From: Dendrocalamus latiflorus
Taxonomy: Eukaryota; Streptophyta; Magnoliopsida; Poales; Poaceae
Assembly (NCBI GenBank): GCA_017311315.1
Contig: CM029660.1
Span: forward strand, 34,863,007 to 34,927,006
DNA: 64,000 nt
Direction of reading: 5' to 3'
Below are positions 24,528-36,334 of this stretch, piece after piece. A program made the position numbers and the translations under genes. The notes under the pieces are model-generated. The model worked only from the letters and a program-made list of their open reading frames with translations, was not told where the DNA came from and did no database searches. How positions within the stretch are numbered: the first letter of the stretch is position 1; each line of letters opens with the position of its first letter.

Positions 24528-24857
24528 TATTAAAAGTCGATGATAGGGCTTTTAGAATTACTAAGAAAAAAAATATAGTAAAAATTCTTAAAAAAAAGTA
24601 AAACATCTATCCCTTAATAATTTATTTTAACGTATACAACTATACATTAATATCACATATGAAACCAATTATACAAATATGTAAATTAAATCAAATTGAT
24701 AACATTCTAAAATTCTAATATTTGAATTCTTTCATATGATTTATAACCCTTTATTTTCGCATGTAGTTCCTTTATTATCATAACATACGTACCGTTAAAC
24801 CAATTAAAATATACTCAAAGAGTGATGCCTGCGCAGGTATGCGGGCTACCATGCTAG
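24528..24857. mobile_element. Helitron-like remnant with CTAG terminus
   Basis: Starts near attaaaagtcgatgatag, a motif repeated at 31,033 and 31,998. It ends ...gcctgcgcaggtatgcgggctaccatgctag followed by t, that is, a GC-rich palindrome shortly before CTAG|T, the classical Helitron 3' end. A decayed relative of its right half lies at 36,665-36,830. No Rep/helicase is present. Confidence 0.5.
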
Positions 24858-24859
24858 TT

Positions 24860-26400
24860 AGACTAATAAGTCATAGGTAAAAACTATAAGCATAAAAGAA
24901 TAGGTCAAAATTTACTTTTAACTCTAGTCTCAAGCATTTAGCCGCAAATCTTTGCACTTTAAATCCCTTATCGCATCTGATCTCTTCGCATGCACTTAAA
25001 GAGTTAGTACTGTACTACTTGAATATGGTTTTTGCATGCTTCAGTCCTGCATTTCTGCTGTCCCCTGTCCACACCTAGTTAACTATTTTCTCCATTAGTA
25101 TCACCCCATCATACAAATTAGTTAGTTTATCTACTGATCTCGCTGGTCACGACATGTGTAAAGAGTGCTAAAGAAACACAAAAAGTAGATTGAAAAGGTA
25201 GAAATGAACAAGAAGACTGCCCTTTGAATGTAAGCATGCAGATTGCAGCCGCATTACCTTTTACAAATCAAGATAGATTCTGCTCAAGCAAAAGGAACTG
25301 AAGGAAAGGAAGGGGGGAAAAATGAAGTGAGTTTGTGCCCTTACCTAATGTTGCTCAGGTCTAACTTGTGAGTTTGTGACCGTTCTTGTTTTCGCGTTTT
25401 GTCAATCCCCTGCTTGTATTGTTCTTTGTTCTTTTCCTTACTATAAGTCGTGTCATTCATAACTTGATCGTAGGAAGCCTTCAATATTCTGGGTTTCACA
25501 AAAGTATATGCTCCATATGTTCTTTTTTATTTGATTTTTCACGCTCTCTAGGATATGACTTTGACAGTTACTTTTTATAATTTTGTACTGATAATATTAT
25601 AATATTATAAAAGTATTTTGAATGACTAATAATATAGTTTTTAAATTGGTAATCTAAATAATTTTAAATATATTAACAATCAAACTTTAAAAAATTTAAC
25701 GACGCTGATTCTAGAACGCCAAATAAAAAAAGAACCGATCGGTGGAGTAGTACGTAACAATCTGACACCACTTACATACAATGAACTTTTGACGATTTGG
25801 ACAAGAATGCACGAACTACTTGATTATTACAAGTGTATCGAAACCACACCGCCTGGCATGATAGGATATTGCTTTAAACCCCCCCCCCCCCCCCCCCCAA
25901 AAAAGCACAAAAAAAAGAGATAATTTTAAAGGAAATTGAGGCCTTGATTTGCAACTGCCGCTGTCTTAGGATTTGCTCAATTTAGTTTGTTGGGAGAGTA
26001 TAGTAGCACTGCTCAAAACCTCCAGTGTCAATATTCTATAGCCGATAATGTGCAAGTAATCTATACCATTATACTCTTTTCAAAATGATGTACCAATTGT
26101 GAAATACTAAAAATAAAATAATAAACCTTTAAATAATTTCTTTTTTAGAAATTTTCAGCAAATTAGATAGGGATAGAAACCAATCAGCCACCAGCAACAA
26201 GTCCACGAAGGCATAGACATTTCAACTGTAATAGCTTAACTAACATGGTAATTAACTAACTTGAGATACGATCTCATATATTCGTAGAGACATGATCATA
26301 TGAAACAAAGATACATGCGTTTCACCTCTAGGTACCTAGTTGATTTGGTTAAGTTCCATCAACCTTACTGTAGGCAACTCGACAGCTATTTTCTCCTACA
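24860..26400. other. Intergenic, nothing recognised except a 20-nt C run
   Basis: AT-rich DNA. A homopolymer of 20 C lies at 25879-25898, a place where assembly length may be unreliable. No coding family recognised. Confidence 0.4.
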
Positions 26401-27371
26401 CCAAGAAGAGGAATTTTTAAAAATAATTATTTTTTATTCAAAATTACAAAAATATATCTACGTTTTTTTTGTACTTTTGGTCTCATGTTGCCCAACCGTT
26501 AGACGATTTTGGCTAGTTGCTCAACCATTGGGCGACACATGACCAAGTCGCCTAATGGTTGGGTGATTTTAAATAATAATGTAATGAATACATTATTCTA
26601 ATGGAAATAATTGTGGGGAGTAAATGAGAATTTTTGTAGGTAATACATTTAAGAAACCTTATTTGTAGTTTTTTAAATAAAAGGATAGACAATGTCGTTT
26701 GATGCATTTGTGATTTTCGTATATTTTGAATTGTCTGAAACATGTTAGAGTCACAATAGCATTTTTCGATCGTTATATGTTATTGTAGTACGAGAAATTT
26801 ATTAAGAAATTTATGAAAACGATTGAGATAGCATCTATTCGTAAGTAGGAAGGTAAGTGATATTACGATACAATAGATAATTCGTACATGGAGGAACACA
26901 AAGCAAAATACGTACATAACCAAAAAAGTACACATAGCAGGAGGAAGATCCACTACTCACCACCAGCTACACCACCCGTAGCACCTCCTCCATCATCGCC
27001 ACATCCCGTCCCTTGTCCGTGGCCGCTTGTACGGCCCCGTTTGGACTTCCTCAGCGCAGGGTGCTAGGGTTTGGGGCCTGATAGGGTGAAGCGGTCAGAA
27101 GGTCTACTGACTCGTGCTGCAACGCCTCAGGGGTCGACTACACCTGTGGCTGCATTGGAAATGGGGGACTGCTGAGCTACGACACGGAAAGGATCTCCGC
27201 CTGATCCTCCACAAAGAACTCGCTCACGTCCCCCAAGAGATCCTCGTTGGGGATATGTAAACTCCTGACTGGTGTGTCGTTCTTGCAGGATATGTATTGT
27301 TTATTTGTTCAATATATTGGCACGAAAAAACCTTAAGAGATGACATGTACCTTCCAAGTGGGTCATAGCCT

Positions 27372-27812
27372 CTAGCCAAGTATTGTGCACATCGGATCCG
27401 CCCTGGCCGTACAACGTGGCCCTTCGGACCCTCCTACCTGAGTTGCAGGACATGGCGGCCTCGCTGTGCGTGTCGACGTGGCCACCTCCGGTAGCGTCCT
27501 ACAGGATGTGAGGGTGAGGACACGCTTCACCCTTTCGTAGACCCGATGGGCAAGGACCAACAGCTCATTGCGCGTCACCTCCAAACCGTGGGTGACCCTA
27601 CCCACGACCAACCCGGTGTCCCCCACAATGCCAGTAGTGATGTCCGTCTGCAAGAAATACATAAATACATCAAAAGAGTAATTATGGCAATCGTACACTG
27701 AAACTTTCAAACACAAGAGTACATACCGCAAACGCCAAGTTTTGTGCCAAGTGTACGGGGTAGGTGTCAGTCGGTGTTGGTACGTGAGCAAGGGAGGGTC
27801 AACGATACACAC
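27372..27812 (-). pseudogene. Open frame inside the MULE, possibly acquired or relict coding sequence
   Basis: 146 codons on the minus strand containing DTGLVVGRVTHGLEVTRNE, with more GC-rich DNA downstream that has no long frame. The composition differs sharply from the AT-rich element arms. The text recalls plant-mobile-domain (aminotransferase-like) proteins that rice transposons often carry, but I cannot confirm this. No complete domain is seen, and splice-like sites near 27,650 and 27,727 suggest an interrupted source gene. Confidence 0.3.
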
Positions 27813-28282
27813 CAGCTTGGTGCGTGTCTGCGGACCGTACCAACATAGGTACTCAGCATACGAGATGGGGTCTGTACAATTTATAAGCGACTAACGAATT
27901 TTTATTTTAGTCATTTCTGAATTTTTACAACTCAAATTTTATTTAAATCATCGCGTACAATTTTAATTGCTATGCGTAATCTTAATTCGTCGCGTATTAT
28001 TTTAAATTGGCACATCCTATTTTAATTGTCATGAACAGTTTTAAATCTTTCGATGCCTATTAAGAACACTGATTGCGGGGTTTCTACCATTTATAAGTGA
28101 CTGATAAAATTAACTGCGTCTTCAAATGCATAATAGAGCGATCTAAACGGCAATACAATTATTATAAACTAAATTACCATTAGTTTCTAAATTAAAAATT
28201 CAATAATTTCAATTGTTATCCTACCATATTTCAAAAATAATTATACAAAAATACAGAAAACTCACCATCGTCGATACGTAGA

Positions 28283-28440
28283 TTCCTTTCTTCCCCCTCC
28301 CTCTCTTCTTCCTCCTCTCCTCCTCCCCTCCTCATCTTCCTCCTCTCCTCTTCCTCCTCTCCTCCACTCTTTCTTTTCTTTCCTCTCCTTCTTCCCTCTC
28401 TCTCTTCTCCCTTTCTCCTTTCTTGCTTTCGGTTCTTGCT
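28283..28440. repeat. CT-rich (TCCTCCTCTCC)n low-complexity tract inside the MULE
   Basis: Nearly pure pyrimidine on the plus strand, built of variants of cttcctcctctcctc. It lies just inside the right terminal inverted repeat of the Mutator-like element. It could represent a 5'-UTR-like leader of acquired sequence. Confidence 0.7.
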
Positions 28441-28626
28441 CTCGGCTAATGGGGGGAGGCGCCGGCTACATGGCGGTAAATACCCTCTAGTCGTCTAACG
28501 GTTGGGTGACTAGCTGAAATCGCCCAACGGTTGGACGACATGAGGCCAAAAGTACAAAAAAAATCATAGGCATATTTTGTAATTCTGAATAAAAATATTT
28601 ATTTTTTAAAAAAAATCCAAGAAGAG

Positions 28627-29570
28627 ACCGTTTGTAACCCACCTACACAACCCCAGATTGAGAAATCCAGCAGCTGGCCAGAAAACAACACACGTGTTTA
28701 AGTCCGAACGACAAATTTTAACAGAGAAAACATGGAGATCACCTAGTGCTCTATTAGCACTTGATAGTTTTGGTTGGTCCATACCTCTCATCTATTTGAA
28801 GGTGCATTGCTGGCCGACAGTTTCATGTTGCCAGATTGGCCTCTAATATCACATCTTCACCACAATTAGGGGAAGCAATAGGCGCTATATATGCATTCAC
28901 ATGGTGATCCACTTGAGTCTTTGCTCTGCATTCAAAATGTTCCTCAACATTTGCAAGAAAATTTAGGGCATCCTACTCCATAGGCCACCTTTGGAAGGAA
29001 GCTAGGCTATGGACTCCATGGATAGTTGGGAGTTCCACTCTATGTTGTAAGTGATAGACTTTACCTTTGTCATTGAAATATAGCTGTAGTTATCATGTCT
29101 CTTGGTGCTCCTGTCACAACTGATTGTTCAGAAGCTACTAGCTTAACATGTGTCAAGAATGTGCATGCATTGTACTCAATCACTCTCCTTTGGTGCAGAG
29201 TCTCGGTTGAATTGACATTGCCTTGCATGGTTTAACGTGTGGGCTCTTCGGTTTAGGGCTAGTTTCGCGTTACGGTATTATGCTTTGATGTTGCTGCCAA
29301 ATCTAGTTGATTAATTTAGAGAAATTTTCAGAAATTCTAGTAAATGTTTCTGTTAGACTAGCTCTTAAAAGATGTTACCAATCAGCTAATATACCCAAAA
29401 ACTGTAAAAGCAAAATGCAGGTTATAGCTACTGCCACACCAAGGCTCTATTCAAAAGGGATATGGCTTTTGGACGATTATGAGATTGAGAGAGAGTAAGG
29501 GCCACTCATATTGAGAAGTCAGTTTATTCAAAGTGGCTCTTGTAATAACTCCAATAAACAACTTATAGAA
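28627..29570. other. Intergenic, nothing recognised
   Basis: Moderately AT-rich sequence without terminal repeats or coding similarity. The few open frames are near 60 codons. Confidence 0.4.
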
Positions 29571-29825
29571 ACCATCTTAAAAAACTACTCCGTTCAAAAA
29601 TTAGATTCTAAAAAACCAAAGGCCTAAAGCCTTAGCAGTTGAGGTATCTTTGCCACCCTACATACCACAATAAACATATAACTCCTAGAAACGAAACAAT
29701 CTTTAAAAAACTACTCTGTTCGAAAATTAGATTCTAAAAAATCGAAAGCTATTTGAAAAAAAAGCCTGAAACCTTAGCAGTTAAGATATCTTTAGCACCG
29801 GACATACTGCAATAAGCATATGACA
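29571..29825. repeat. Tandem direct duplication, unit about 125 bp
   Basis: Two consecutive copies begin at 29571 and about 29695, each with ttaaaaaactactc, attagattctaaaaaa, ccttagcagtt and a tatcttt block in the same order. Divergence between copies shows it is not recent. Confidence 0.75.
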
Positions 29826-30096
29826 CTACCAACTAGTGGTGGGAGATGTGCTCCAAACAACATGCTTACACTTGTCGTTGGCCTTGCCACACACGTGGGC
29901 CCAGCCATGCACACGTGGAGCAAACATGCCAACTCAGAATCATTCTCCCGTGCTTTTTTTTTGAGAACCCGCAAGGCGCAAGAGATCTATGCTTCTTTGC
30001 ATTAAGAGGAAGAAAGAAGACAGACAGCAGGACAGACGAGAACAAATCGACAAAACAACCAAAAAATAGCTGCTTAATGAAAACAGCTGCAGCGAG

Positions 30097-30270
30097 GGGC
30101 GGAATCAGGCTCCGAACAGAGTAGACTTTAGTCTAGGGCATGAAAAAAACACCTAGTATATAGTCTACGTAAATTTAGCATAGCCTAGGGTAACAATCTC
30201 ATGGTCCAGTCCAGATAGTCTAGATCATTCTATCATTAAGCCTGGAGTGTAACTAAATTCTGGTTCCGCC
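30097..30270. mobile_element. MITE related to 23532-23716, opposite orientation
   Basis: Starts ggggcggaatcaggctcc and ends tggttccgcc. Internal agtctagggcatg and ttagcatagcctaggg correspond to the reverse complement of the earlier copy. No coding capacity. Confidence 0.5.
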
Positions 30271-30329
30271 AACAGCCAGTAAGAACTAAAGGCCAACACT
30301 ATTGATTACACTACAAGGATAAATTAAAC

Positions 30330-30690
30330 AAACAACCAGCCCCTGCAGCCTTCCACCTCTCACATTGCTCCTTGATCTCCATCAAAATTTATTGGCTCTG
30401 CTTATACAAATTGCTGAAAATTCTTGCATTACGCTTCAACCAAAGATGCCTCATTGTGAGCATGATTAGGGGGTGTGCTTACAATAATCAAAGTTGGCCT
30501 CATAATCATGGCCACCTGACATGAACAACCGTTAAAATTGGCCATCCCACTGGCTACAATTGATTCGAAGAACTTGTCCCACCAATTACGTACAACCATT
30601 CCAGAATCCATCATCCAAGGAGAAATGATGTTCATCATCCCCTGAGCATTCCTTTGCATGAACCTTCCTCCCAGATTCTTTTGGAACCAG
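30330..30690 (-). pseudogene. Degenerate LINE-type (non-LTR retrotransposon) 3'-end fragment
   Basis: Minus-strand translation around 30,330-30,465 reads LTMRHLWLKRNARIF followed after a stop by IKEQCERWKAAGAG. This is the W-x-x-RN-x-x-F pattern found after the reverse transcriptase/zf-RVT region of plant LINEs. Upstream on the same strand NWWDKFFES fits the same family. Stops and frameshifts break it and no reverse transcriptase core is present, so it is a dead remnant. Confidence 0.45.
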
Positions 30691-31032
30691 GGATGGCAGC
30701 GGATTCGAGACAGATTCTAGAGCAGAGATATTTATATCATACAATATAGGTTCGAATCTGGAATAGAAACCGACCAATAACCCGAAATTATTGCATGGGT
30801 GGGATAAAGAATCCTGGCCTAAGTTTATTTCTCTTATCACTTTTGCATGAGTTCTAGGATGTCCAAGTCAGACTGATCAATCGAGTCGAATTGAGTTATA
30901 GCTAAGGCCATGTTTGGAACAAGGTTATTTTTCCTCAGATTCATATGTAAATTGACACCTTGTTTGGTACTTGGGAATTTTTCTAAATTCCTACGTATAT
31001 TGAAATGTTTCATACGAAATCTCTACAAAACT

Positions 31033-32170
31033 ATATACTAAAAATCGATGACGGTCATTTAGATTTGCTAAGAAATAACAAAAATAGCTAGAAATTCTTA
31101 CAAAAAAATAAAAATATCCAGCCCTTAATCAAGTGGGTCCTAATTAAGAAGAACTATAACGGTCATCGGATGTTATTACTTAGAGATATATAACTTCGTA
31201 ATTTAAAAAAGAAGCAATTCTTATTAACAAACAAATCTTAAACTAGATGGCACACCAATTTCTTCACAGACAATAAAAGAAAACAACCTTCTTTCATGAA
31301 CCACAATCGATAACATGCATTTTAGAGTTGCTAAGAAAAAAGAAAAATAGCTAAAAATTCTCATAAAAAACATCCACCTCTTAACCAAGGAGGTCTTAAT
31401 TAAGAAGAACTATAGCGGTCATCAGATGTTACTACCTAGAGATATATAACTTTGTAATTTAAAAGAGAAGCAATCTTATTAACAAACCAATCTTAAACTA
31501 GATGACCTACTAATTTCTTCTAGTCTTTAATTAAAAGCAAAACATCTAGTCTTTAATTTGGTGAGTCCTAATTCTAAATGCTTAAATTTGATAGTTGACT
31601 TAAGGATAAGAGCTATCTATCTCGCGGACACATGTTACAAAGGCTCGGATAAAAAAAAGAATCCATTTCAAGTACCGTCCAAATTAATTTGGTAGGTCCA
31701 AATTCCAAATGCTTAGATTTGATAATTAACTTAGAGATATAAGAGCCATCTATCTCGTGGACCCGGGTTATAAAGGCTCGGATAAAAAAGAATCAATGAA
31801 ATTTGGAATTTGGAATAAAAATAACAAATTGGTTTTCATGTGACATCTATGGTAATGCCCATAAATTACTAAAATTCAAAATAATAATTAAATGATAATT
31901 AATAAATTAAAAGAAAGAGTCCATGTCAACGAAAAGTAAAATTAGCAGTTTTATTTTCATATGTTTTCCAAAGTAATTTCCCAAAAAATAAAATCTTTTA
32001 TTATATACTAAAAGTCGATGATAAGAGTTTTACGGTTGCCAAAAAAAAAGAGAAATTATCTAAAAATTCTGAGGGAACAAAGGATCTATCCCTCAATAAG
32101 TGGATCCTTATTATGGTCAGTAAACAATTACCATTAGATATTCTTAGATAAAATAAGAAATCTTATAAAA
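31033..32170. repeat. Cluster of tandem direct repeats of a Helitron-like family
   Basis: A unit of about 260 bp is repeated at 31,033-31,285 and 31,300-31,530 (shared taagaagaactata, gagatatataactt and aatcttaaactagatg). A different unit of about 130 bp follows at 31,544-31,665 and 31,678-31,797 (shared aaggctcggataaaaaa). Another tatactaaaagtcgatga start lies at 31,998. The same start motif occurs at 24,530. Confidence 0.65.
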
Positions 32171-33168
32171 CAATACTACCTATTATAGATTTCAAATAAA
32201 CCCAATGAGTAAACAGAATCCTAGATGGCCTACACTAAAGGCCATGTATGAGAAGAAAAGGACACAGATGTGCAAAACAAATGACTAAAAGTGATGCATG
32301 AGAAAAAAAAGATAAATAAAAAAGATAAGACCTATTCTTTAATACCTGTGAATCCTAGGGAGGGTAAAGAGGTAAACTATGCATATAAATCCGAGATGTA
32401 TACGGTACATCGCCTCCCAATCGTTGTTGTCCGCAGCTCTACTGCACTGATGCAAAGGTTATACGACGTCGTCACGCCATATCCCACTGCCGCCGTGCAG
32501 GATCGCATTTGTAGGCCACCATCACTTGACCATTGTGGTGAAGCATTAGTTGTTGGCTTACTTTTAAGTTTATGCTTAGACTTTTTTTTATTTCTATAGT
32601 AACTCATTATTAAATAGTGTGTCTTTAAAGTAGTGTCTACAGATAAATTGTAATACAAACTGTACCGAGTTCAGCTGTATCAGCCAAAATCGCATACGAC
32701 TATTTTCCTCTATATACTATCTCACGAATAGATTAGAATTTAAAAACCACGGTCATAAATTATAAGTCTCAACCCAAATAAACCCGCCTGATATCACATG
32801 GATCGAGCGTAGTGGGTCCATGCCATCGTGGCCAAGCCATAGCTGGAGAAATAAAAGCCTGGTGAAAGATGTGGTCCACATGTCATTTGGTCACTATTGA
32901 ATTGGACAGTTACATATACAACTAACTAGCAAGTAGCGAGGCTTAGTCCAACCAAAATACTGTAAAGGGAAAGAAGAATCAAAGTTGGTTTATGTGAATA
33001 TTTTGTTCTCTCAAGTGCCCATCTTAAAAATAGTGCACATTGAAGTCTCTCTTATTAGAGATGCCATGATGAATTAAGACTTAAAAAACACACACATATT
33101 TGGAATTTTAATATATTTAGTAAAGACGCCTTTTAGAAAAGAAGACAATGATAGCTTGACTATAAAGC
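32171..33168. other. Intergenic, nothing recognised
   Basis: Unique-looking AT-rich DNA. Part of 32,650-32,780 resembles 22,330-22,420 (shared cagc.aaaatcgcatacga), probably an old transposon relic. No gene. Confidence 0.4.
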
Positions 33169-33832
33169 TCTACTGCTTAAAAATTTAAGTTGGTGGTCGT
33201 CGGTGCGTTCTCCACAGGCCTTTTCCACAGTTTTCATTGCACCCATATGTGGGCCCAAAGTCACGTCTCCTCCGCAGAAACCGCTCCGCCTCGCCTCCTC
33301 CGCAGAAACCGCTCCGCTCCGCTCCGCCCTCACCTCCTCCTCCCCACCCCGCATTGCCGCCGTCTCGTCCACCCCCGCTCCTTCGATCCACCCTCGCCTT
33401 CTCCTTCCCACCCCAAGCTGTCGCCTCCTCCTCCTCCTCCCCCCGCTCCACCCTCGCCTCCTCCTCCCCCGCTCCTCCGCTCTGTCCTCGCCTCCTCCTC
33501 CCGGCTCCGCGCTGCTGCCGCCTCCTCCTCTCCCACTTCTCCGCTCCGCCCTCGCCTCCTCCTCCCCCGCTCCTCCGATTCGCCCTCGCCTCCTCCTCCC
33601 CACCCCGCGCTGCCGCCTCCTCCTCCCACCACTCCTCCAATTCCCCTACGCAATTGCCCTTAGAAAAACCTCCTCTCCCCCGCACCGCCGCCCTGCCTCC
33701 TCTCTAACGCCCCTCCCTCGGCGCCGCCGCCCCACCAAACCCCAGATCTAGAGGCGGCACGGATCTCTCTCCGCCTCGGGCTGTTTTGTCTTGCTCGTCG
33801 TCTTCGTCGGTGGGGTGTGGAGGTAAGTGGAG

Positions 33833-35054
33833 ATGGTGGCGAACGCGGGGATGGTGGCGGCTTGCACAACCGCAACGAGTTCGTCATGATCCGCCACGAT
33901 GGCGACGCGCCCGCCGCGTCGCCGCGGTATGTGTTCCTCTCTCCCTCTCTCTCTCTCTCTCGATGCCTGCGCGTGTACTTCCAATTCTGTCTGTGGTGGC
34001 TCATGCTACACGCATGCGTGGGTGCATGCTTTTGTCGGTGGATCTGGGTTGCTGCGATGCTAGGTTCACCTCTTGAATTTGCCTCAATTCCATTTGTTTT
34101 TGTGGGCTGTTCGTGTGTTAGGTCCCTAGATTTGCCGCATTTCTTGAGCGCAAGGAAGGGAACCAATGCTGCCCTCGGTGCAAGACTAGATCCAAGAGGC
34201 ACAAAGGTTACTTTCTGTAAAAACTTCTTGATTGCATATGTAATCTGCATGATAATAGTATATGGAAGTCTGCATTTCGTCTTTGCTTTGTATGAACCAA
34301 AATCACAATGTACTGGATGATGCTTATTGCTTGACATCTAATATTAAACCTTTTTTTTGGTAAATGTTGATGATTGATGCATGCGGTACTTCTTTGTGTT
34401 TGATGAAATTCAGGTATGGGCAGGAGGAAGATGTTGATGACCTGGACAATGAGTTCAACTATAAGCAAGGCAATGTCAAAGGTCCAGAGTGGCAGATGCA
34501 GGGTCAAGGAGAAGATGTTGACCTATCTTCGTCCTCTCGCCGTGAACTACATCATCGGATTCCCCGGCTGACAAGTGGGCAACAGGTACAATATATATCA
34601 TGGAGATTATTGGTTCTTGTGTGATTGAACTTGTTTCTGTAAGAGTGTTGTGCTCTTGGGCACCAAGACATTGGCATTTTGCTTCAAATCTCTAGAGAGA
34701 ACCCTGATGCTTCCCCTGATCGCCATTCTATTTGCAGCCCAACATCGAGTTATGTTGACCCAAGTGTCCCAGGTATTCTCTTATTTATCATAGACTGCAT
34801 ATTTTGGAAGATTTGTTTGCACATTGGTTGAAAAGCGCTAGCATTGCTCTACTATGATTTCAATTCCTGTGAGGATTGTGGACCCCTATAAAGACTTGAA
34901 TTCCCATGGGCTTAGCAGTGTTGACTGGAAGGAAAGATTTGAGAGCTGGAGGGTTAAACAAGACAAAAATATGATGCAGGTGACTGATAAATATCCAGAG
35001 GCGAGAGGAGGAGACAGGGAAGGGACTGGCTCAAATGGTGTAGATATGCAAATG
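33833..35054 (+). pseudogene. Captured 5' fragment of a cellulose synthase catalytic subunit gene (CesA), introns retained
   Basis: CesA makes cellulose at the plasma membrane; this fragment covers only the N-terminal cytosolic part. Pieces: 33,833-33,930 (start codon region, then NRNEFVMIRHDGDAPA after a frameshift), 34,146-34,207 (second half of the RING zinc finger, [20 protein letters not shown]), 34,414-34,585 ([23 protein letters not shown]), 34,688-34,772 (SSYVDPSVP) and about 34,864-35,054 ([34 protein letters not shown]). Order, spacing by introns and GT/AG remnants show that genomic DNA, not cDNA, was copied. The first half of the zinc finger and all of the glycosyltransferase and membrane parts are absent, so it cannot make an enzyme. 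Confidence 0.88.
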
Positions 35055-35586
35055 TATGTGCATCCTGCCCTTACCTACGATATTATGCTTTCCTACGTAT
35101 AGTGGTTTAGGTTGTTATCTTTGCATGATGTAAGTTCACATTGGATACGGAAACTTGGGTATAAACAGAACTTTTGTGGTTGATATTCATTGCTATCAGT
35201 GGCACTTGAACTCACACAGAAAGTCTTTTTTTCCCATGTGGTGGCTAAAAATGGGCAGAGCATATCATTAATCATTATGCTTTATTGTTTTATGCATATG
35301 CCACTGAATCTCTATACAATCATACTCCATTGAAGTTCTTCTAAAGTTCTAATTCTATTGCTAGGAGTACATATATTGTCGCCTACTAGCCCCCGCTAGA
35401 CGCTATGTCGTTCGCAATTTGCATCAACTTTGGTAAATATGGTATTTACCGATACCGCACTGAATATGGTATTTACCCCCATTTATGTTGTGTTATATTC
35501 ATTTAACACTACAAAGATTTTGCTCAGCAGGTATTATCATAATGATGAATTGTACATTCTCTGGTAAAAACTTTTGATTTTCTTTT

Positions 35587-36334
35587 TTTACTTCTCAGTG
35601 CTTACAGTGTCACAATATATTTCTCAGTTACAAAAGTTTAAAATTGTGAAATTATTTTTTAAAATGATGATTCTACTCATTCCATTTGGAGAATACCCTT
35701 ATTGATGAGAGCCAAAGACAGTCAAAAGAGTATAGATCTACTTCCAGATCAAGGAATGAGAAGTATAGTGGTATGATAATTAATGGAATGGTTTGTCATG
35801 TCTTGCTACTACACATTTTATTGCTATGCACTCTACCTTTCTGGCTGCTAATTTGTGGGTAAAAAATTTGTTGACTGTTATGATTCATCCTCGCTTTTAC
35901 AAAGGGAAAATTTGATATATGCCAGCAAAAAAAGCTTAGCTGGGTAAATGGCAGTCCAAATTTGCATCTTCTTAGTTACTGTTGCAGTGGCATATACCAT
36001 CTCTAAAATAGCTGTAATTCTGTGGAATTTCAAACAATGTTGATGGTGGTTTCTATTTGACTGAGCATTGCTGATTGGTTGACTGAAGTGTAACCATACC
36101 ATTACCATGCATGAGTTATTGCAATATACTGGATGGACATGGTATTTAAGGGTTGTCTTGAATCCGGAATAGATAATCCTTCACTTCCCTAAACCACTGT
36201 AAATAATTTGGGCATTACATTGAATTGTGTGTCTATTTTACTTCTTAGTGCTTACAGTGTCACAATATATTTCTCAGTTGCAAAAGTTTGAAACTGTGAA
36301 ATTATTTTTTAAAATGATGATTCTACTCGTTCCA
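35587..36334. repeat. Direct repeat pair of about 98 bp inside the Helitron-like element
   Basis: 35587-35684 and 36237-36334 are about 95 percent alike by eye (shared agtgcttacagtgtcac and aaaatgatgattctactc). They are 650 bp apart in the same orientation. Confidence 0.85.

Larger units (their letters stand above)
26411..28617. mobile_element. Mutator-like element (MULE) with long inverted repeats and 9-bp target duplication
   Basis: Perfect 9-bp flanks CAAGAAGAG (26402-26410 and 28618-28626) enclose 2,207 bp. The terminal inverted repeats run for roughly 160 bp: gaatttttaaaaataa on the left pairs with a reverse-complemented right end gattttttttaaaaaat. Both then carry ttgtacttttgg and a cccaaccgtt block. 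9-bp duplication with long TIRs is diagnostic of Mutator-like elements. No MURA transposase is visible. The interior is GC-rich at 27,000-27,840, so a Pack-MULE with acquired sequence is the natural reading. Confidence 0.9.

Noticed and set aside
33160..33760. Many long overlapping open frames on both strands (up to 182 codons)
   Set aside because: CT/CCG-rich tandem repeat lacks stops in all frames; products are low-complexity Pro/Ser or Gly/Arg strings.
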